The translations under genes were made by a program, and so were the position numbers. This document shows positions 6,672-8,937 of a stretch of DNA of 8,937 nucleotides, in pieces (the stretch's first letter is position 1; the number at the start of each line of letters is the position of its first letter). Source of the DNA: an uncultured Clostridia bacterium. Its GTDB lineage: Bacteria > Bacillota > Clostridia > Oscillospirales > CAG-272. The notes beneath the pieces are model-generated. The model was not told where the DNA came from and did not search any database. It was given only the letters and a program-made list of their open reading frames with translations. The DNA is taken from assembly GCA_904501765.1 (NCBI GenBank), contig CAJGCM010000088.1:1-8937 (forward strand), in the 5' to 3' direction.

Positions 6672-6745
6672 TACCCGAGGTAAAGGAAATGTAGCCGTCA
6701 ATCCTTGGGATGCTAAAAAAACGCATTGACTTTTTTGCTCGGGTA
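6672..6745. repeat. Nested inverted repeats overlapping the zip promoter
   Basis: An exact eight-base inverted repeat, TACCCGAG (6672-6679) and CTCGGGTA (6738-6745), encloses a second six-base pair, GTCAAT (6697-6702) and ATTGAC (6725-6730). The right outer arm lies in the spacer between the -35 and -10 boxes, and the right inner arm overlaps the -35 box. This placement suits a regulator-binding site, for example a metal-responsive repressor bridging two half-sites, but no known operator is recognised. Confidence 0.45.
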
Positions 6746-6754
6746 ACATATAAT
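6726..6754 (+). promoter_or_regulatory. Near-consensus housekeeping-sigma promoter for zip
   Basis: The -35 box TTGACT (6726-6731) and -10 box TATAAT (6749-6754) are separated by exactly 17 bases. Transcription should start near 6761, giving a leader of about 45 bases before the zip start. It lies downstream of the rnf-apbE terminator, so zip is an independent unit. Confidence 0.85.
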
Positions 6755-6792
6755 TAGATTAAAAGACATTGGTACACTACTCATTGCATATC

Positions 6793-6797
6793 GGAGG
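6793..6797 (+). promoter_or_regulatory. Ribosome binding site fixing the TTG start of zip
   Basis: GGAGG lies eight bases before TTG 6806. There is no ATG or GTG at this spacing in frame, and the next in-frame ATG (residue 43) would remove the first membrane helix, so TTG is the supported start. Confidence 0.85.
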
Positions 6798-6805
6798 AAT
6801 TTCTT

Positions 6806-7582
6806 TTGGATATAGTAATACTGACAGCTATTGGCGTTGGCGGAGCCACTGTCATAGGCTCGCTTATAGGCTTTGTTTTCAGAAATCTATCACACAAATT
6901 CAGCGACATAATCCTCGCCTTTGCCGCAGGAGTTATGCTGGCAGCGGCTGTTCTTGGCTTGGTTATGCCGTCGCTGGAGCTTGGTGGAGATTACGGAATA
7001 ATTGTAACCGTTGCGGGAATTTTTACAGGCGCTATCCTTATGAAGATTGTCGATAAGCTCGTTCCTCACCTTCACAATCTCGGGAAGGGCAAGGAGGGCT
7101 TTGCCGAGGTTGGTGAAGAGGTAAAACGGGAAAAAACGAAAATAGATAAAGCGATGCTCTTCGTGTTGGCGATAGCTATACACAATCTCCCCGAGGGAAT
7201 TGCCGCAGGCGTCGGCTTCGGAGGAGGGGATACTATGGGAGCGCTCTTTATTGCAGGTGGAATAGCCCTTCAGAATATCCCCGAGGGTATGGTAATAATA
7301 GCGCCTATGCTTGCTGCGGGAATAAAGCCGGGTAAAGCATTCCTGTATGGGGCGCTTACGGGAGCCGTTGAAATATTAGGCACCTTTATAGGATATTTTG
7401 CAATAAGCATCGCAGGGGCGATACTGCCTTTTTCTCTGGCCTTTGCCGGTGGAACGATGCTCTACGTAATAAGCGACGAAATGATTCCCGAAACCCATGC
7501 TCACGGTAGTGAAAGCGGAGCAACCTTCGCCCTTCTTGCGGGCTTCTGCCTTATGCTGGTGATGGACGTACTCTTGACTTGA
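6806..7582 (+). CDS. ZIP-family divalent metal transporter (GufA/ZupT type)
   Basis: A 258-residue inner membrane transporter of the ZIP family, which moves Zn2+ and related divalent metals into the cytoplasm. About eight helices are visible. The metal-binding motifs are H126-N-L-P-E130-G in helix 4 and Q156-N-I-P-E160-G in helix 5; a QN rather than HN in the second motif is usual in GufA-like bacterial members. A charged loop (91-115) separates the first three helices from the core. The C-terminal part has a conserved-looking SDEMIPETHAHG (223-234) with E225, E229, H231 and H233. It has its own promoter and terminator, so it is a single-gene unit. The exact metal cannot be read from sequence. 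A regulator-like inverted repeat over its promoter fits metal control, which is inference. Confidence 0.95.
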   Translation: MDIVILTAIGVGGATVIGSLIGFVFRNLSHKFSDIILAFAAGVMLAAAVLGLVMPSLELGGDYGIIVTVAGIFTGAILMKIVDKLVPHLHNLGKGKEGFAEVGEEVKREKTKIDKAMLFVLAIAIHNLPEGIAAGVGFGGGDTMGALFIAGGIALQNIPEGMVIIAPMLAAGIKPGKAFLYGALTGAVEILGTFIGYFAISIAGAILPFSLAFAGGTMLYVISDEMIPETHAHGSESGATFALLAGFCLMLVMDVLLT

Positions 7583-7604
7583 TTGACAGTTGATTTTTAA
7601 TTAT

Positions 7605-7649
7605 GAGCTTGTATTTTTTGCTGAAAAGTACAAGCTCTTTTCTTTTTTG
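7605..7649 (+). terminator. Intrinsic terminator after zip
   Basis: GAGCTTGTA (7605-7613) pairs perfectly with TACAAGCTC (7629-7637). Inner T/A pairs can lengthen the stem. TTTTCTTTTTTG follows. It begins 22 bases after the zip stop. Confidence 0.88.
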
Positions 7650-7689
7650 CTTTTTGTGTGATTTTGAAGGTTTTTTGCATGGAAATTAG

Positions 7690-7709
7690 CCTAAAAACGG
7701 TATTTTAGG
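7690..7709. repeat. CCTAAAA/TTTTAGG dyad followed by a T-run
   Basis: CCTAAAA (7690-7696) and TTTTAGG (7703-7709) form a seven-base inverted repeat with a six-base gap, followed by GGGA and seven T residues (7714-7720). It could be a weak backup terminator after zip or a protein-binding site. The AT-rich stem makes termination uncertain. Confidence 0.4.
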
Positions 7710-7847
7710 GGGATTTTTTTGCGAAATTTAACATTTTGTCAAGCTCTATTCGTGTTTTTTTGCAAAATGACTAAAGAATGTTCAGAGTGTAGAAAAAAAC
7801 GCCGTAAATTTGTGCAAATCTTATAATAGGCGGATTAAATCATTTCG

Positions 7848-7877
7848 TTGACTTGTTTTATGTTTTTAATGGATAAA
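7848..7877 (+). promoter_or_regulatory. Possible weak promoter upstream of the first palindrome
   Basis: TTGACT (7848-7853) is followed 18 bases later by GATAAA (7872-7877), a poor -10 match. If used, transcription would start about 7884, inside the first GTAAAT palindrome. This would be a distal promoter for the gene at 8186. Evidence is only the two hexamers in AT-rich DNA. Confidence 0.25.
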
Positions 7878-7880
7878 TAT

Positions 7881-7895
7881 GTAAATATGATTTAC
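7881..7895. repeat. Palindrome 1, GTAAAT-N3-ATTTAC
   Basis: GTAAATATGATTTAC has perfect six-base arms around ATG. It is one of three related dyads upstream of the secreted protein gene. Its centre is 7888, about 230 bases before the predicted transcription start. It fits a dimeric regulator operator; the regulator is unknown. Confidence 0.6.
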
Positions 7896-7943
7896 CAAAA
7901 TGCTATATAGTTGCGATTTTAGCGGTTTTATCAGCGGTTTTTT

Positions 7944-7958
7944 GTAAATTTTATTTAC
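7944..7958. repeat. Palindrome 2, GTAAAT-N3-ATTTAC
   Basis: GTAAATTTTATTTAC has the same perfect arms and three-base gap as palindrome 1. Its centre is 7951, which is 63 bases (six helical turns) from the first. T/A flanks extend the symmetry after one mismatch. Confidence 0.6.
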
Positions 7959-7994
7959 TAAAACTTAAAAAACGTTTTCTTGTCACAAAATGTT

Positions 7995-8014
7995 ATGTAA
8001 ACTTTTATTTACAT
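7995..8014. repeat. Palindrome 3, ATGTAAAC-N4-ATTTACAT
   Basis: This is the third copy of the dyad, with seven-base outer arms ATGTAAA and TTTACAT, one arm mismatch (C for T) and a gap one base longer. Its centre is near 8004.5, about 53.5 bases (five turns) from palindrome 2 and roughly 114 bases before the predicted transcription start. Confidence 0.55.
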
Positions 8015-8083
8015 TCTTTTTTTGAACGAGAAAAAATGGCAAAAATGCTCAAAAAAATAATTCTTCACCTCAAAAACCTGTTG

Positions 8084-8112
8084 TTGACTTTTAATTTATA
8101 TTATGATATAAT
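8084..8112 (+). promoter_or_regulatory. Near-consensus housekeeping-sigma promoter for the secreted protein gene
   Basis: TTGACT (8084-8089) and TATAAT (8107-8112) are separated by 17 bases, the same hexamers and spacing as the zip promoter. Predicted start is near 8119, giving a leader of about 67 bases. Confidence 0.85.
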
Positions 8113-8127
8113 ACCATCTGTAAAATA

Positions 8128-8149
8128 CTTGCGCCACGTTGGGCGCAGG
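8128..8149 (+). promoter_or_regulatory. 5' leader hairpin
   Basis: CTTGCGCC (8128-8135) pairs with GGCGCAGG (8142-8149), with one T-G wobble, around a six-base loop. It lies about ten bases into the predicted transcript and well before the ribosome site, so an mRNA-stabilising 5' stem is a reasonable reading. No T-run follows, so it is not a terminator. Confidence 0.6.
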
Positions 8150-8170
8150 CAATTAGCAAAAGAATTTCTT

Positions 8171-8176
8171 GGAGGA
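8171..8176 (+). promoter_or_regulatory. Ribosome binding site for the secreted protein
   Basis: GGAGGA lies nine bases before ATG 8186 and fixes that start, which opens directly on a signal peptide. Confidence 0.85.
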
Positions 8177-8185
8177 AAACATTTC

Positions 8186-8937
8186 ATGAGAAAGTCATTG
8201 TTTCGGAAAGTAATATGCATGCTTCTTTCTGTTACAACCTTGTTCGGTCTTCTCGCTGTGTCTGTTTTTGCTGCCTCTGAAAGGCCAAGTGAGCTTAAGC
8301 CTGAGAGCACAGCCACGTCTCTTAAAGATATGCAGCAGCTTGTAGGAACCAGCTCCTATGCTGACTATATGGCGGACCACACCGATTACGTAAAAGGGTT
8401 GGGACCTATTTTGATTCCCAATTCCACCGTCGTTGGTGAAGAATGCGAAATTAAGGTTGTTGGTGAAAGTAAAGAATGCATTACTTCCTACGAAAAGGAC
8501 AAATCCGCTTGGGATGAGTTCGGATGGGAGGAGAATAAGGACAAGGCTCTTTATCTTCCCGCTACAGGTAAGGCTACCTGGCATTTCACAATTCCCGATG
8601 GTGCAAGCAGCCTTTATTTCATTAAAATCGAATATTACAACTGCCAGACCTCTGAAAGCAGCGTGAGCTCAATTCAGCGTAAGCTGTATATTGACGACAG
8701 AGCGCCCTTCTCTGAGGCGAGCTACATAACCCTCGCTAAGCATTGGACTACGGACAATGCGAAGGTTGTTATAACCGAAACTGACGAGGAGCTTGATTAT
8801 TCCGTAAGATATTACGGTGACGATAAGGGTCGTTACAAGGAAATTACGGATATATACAAGGACGAGAAAACCGGCAAGACTATGAAGAAGGTCACCACCT
8901 ATACCCTTCAGCAGGATATCAACGGTAACTCTATGTC
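8186..8937 (+). CDS. Secreted protein, N-terminal part; probable extracellular solute-binding protein with Gal-binding-like domain (runs off window)
   Basis: An open frame of 250 full codons continues past the right edge. Residues 1-29 form a Sec signal peptide (basic RKSLFRK, hydrophobic 9-28, cleavage near VFA-A30); there is no lipobox. After a linker come YADYMADHTDYVKG (58-71), a beta-rich module with GPILIP (73-78) and LYLPATGKATWHFTIP (122-137), then RKLYIDDRAPFSEAS (165-179) and TLAKHW (182-187), and near the edge QQDINGNSM. From memory, this order resembles the N-terminal galactose-binding-like region of large clostridial extracellular solute-binding proteins of carbohydrate ABC systems, where an R-x-x-x-I-D-G-x-x-P-F motif and a D-x-x-G-N-D motif precede the binding lobes. 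The binding lobes themselves lie outside the window, so the assignment is tentative; the gene call is firm. It has its own promoter, leader hairpin and strong ribosome site. Confidence 0.8.
   Translation, partial: MRKSLFRKVICMLLSVTTLFGLLAVSVFAASERPSELKPESTATSLKDMQQLVGTSSYADYMADHTDYVKGLGPILIPNSTVVGEECEIKVVGESKECITSYEKDKSAWDEFGWEENKDKALYLPATGKATWHFTIPDGASSLYFIKIEYYNCQTSESSVSSIQRKLYIDDRAPFSEASYITLAKHWTTDNAKVVITETDEELDYSVRYYGDDKGRYKEITDIYKDEKTGKTMKKVTTYTLQQDINGNSM

Larger units (their letters stand above)
7650..8083. other. Gene-free AT-rich regulatory region
   Basis: No open frame with a plausible start, ribosome site or recognisable product is seen on either strand. The stretch is strongly AT-rich with many T-runs on the plus strand. 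It contains a CCTAAAA/TTTTAGG dyad, a possible weak promoter, three related palindromes and repeated TTTTTTGC words. No tRNA, rRNA, riboswitch or CRISPR structure is recognised. It most likely serves as the upstream control region for the secreted protein gene at 8186. Confidence 0.6.

Noticed and set aside
6769..7056. A 95-codon plus-strand frame overlapping the zip start
   Set aside because: It is out of frame with the clear ZIP protein and has a low-complexity R/Y/W/C-rich translation typical of a shadow frame. The ribosome site at 6793 serves TTG 6806.
7881..8014. Palindrome set considered as CRISPR repeats, plasmid iterons or RNA hairpins
   Set aside because: Units are only 15-20 bases, number three and are dyads, with no spacer pattern, cas or rep gene. 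As RNA the all-AT stems with three-base loops would be unstable. A DNA-binding site is the better reading.
8195..8584. A 129-codon minus-strand frame opposite the secreted protein
   Set aside because: The plus strand has promoter, leader, ribosome site and signal peptide all in register; the antisense frame has none of these.

Overview
The window looks like part of an anaerobic Firmicutes (Clostridia-type) chromosome. The signs are a clostridial-order rnfCDGEAB cluster, a multi-cluster RnfB, strong AGGAGG-type ribosome binding sites, lipobox lipoproteins, TTGACT-17-TATAAT promoters and T-rich intergenic DNA. TGA acts as a normal stop (rnfG, rnfD, rnfB and zip all end in TGA). The species cannot be named from sequence alone.

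Positions 1-6601 form one tightly packed plus-strand operon. It starts with the 3' end of rnfC, followed by complete rnfD, rnfG, rnfE, rnfA and rnfB. Together these encode the membrane-bound ferredoxin:NAD+ oxidoreductase that couples electron transfer to Na+ or H+ pumping. Four accessory genes follow: a small membrane-anchored NusG domain II protein, a Gx transporter family membrane protein, a lipoprotein of unknown function with an internal repeat, and the lipoprotein FMN transferase ApbE. ApbE attaches FMN to threonines of RnfD and RnfG outside the cytoplasm. The set therefore reads as the electron-transfer machine plus the apparatus that matures it. A hairpin without a good T-tract lies before apbE, and a strong intrinsic terminator closes the operon at 6612-6661.

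Positions 6662-7650 are a separate unit. A near-consensus promoter, overlapped by a nested inverted repeat, drives a ZIP-family metal transporter that starts with TTG and ends in a strong terminator.

Positions 7650-8185 carry no gene. This AT-rich stretch holds three copies of a GTAAAT-N3/4-ATTTAC palindrome spaced about six and five helical turns apart, then a near-consensus promoter, a leader hairpin and a strong ribosome binding site. These serve a secreted protein running off the right edge (8186-8937). It resembles the N-terminal, galactose-binding-like part of large extracellular solute-binding proteins.

Points most worth a second look are the phased palindromes, the repeat-containing lipoprotein inside the Rnf-ApbE operon, the degenerate flavinylation motif of RnfG, and the cysteine-rich tails on RnfE, RnfB and the NusG domain II protein.
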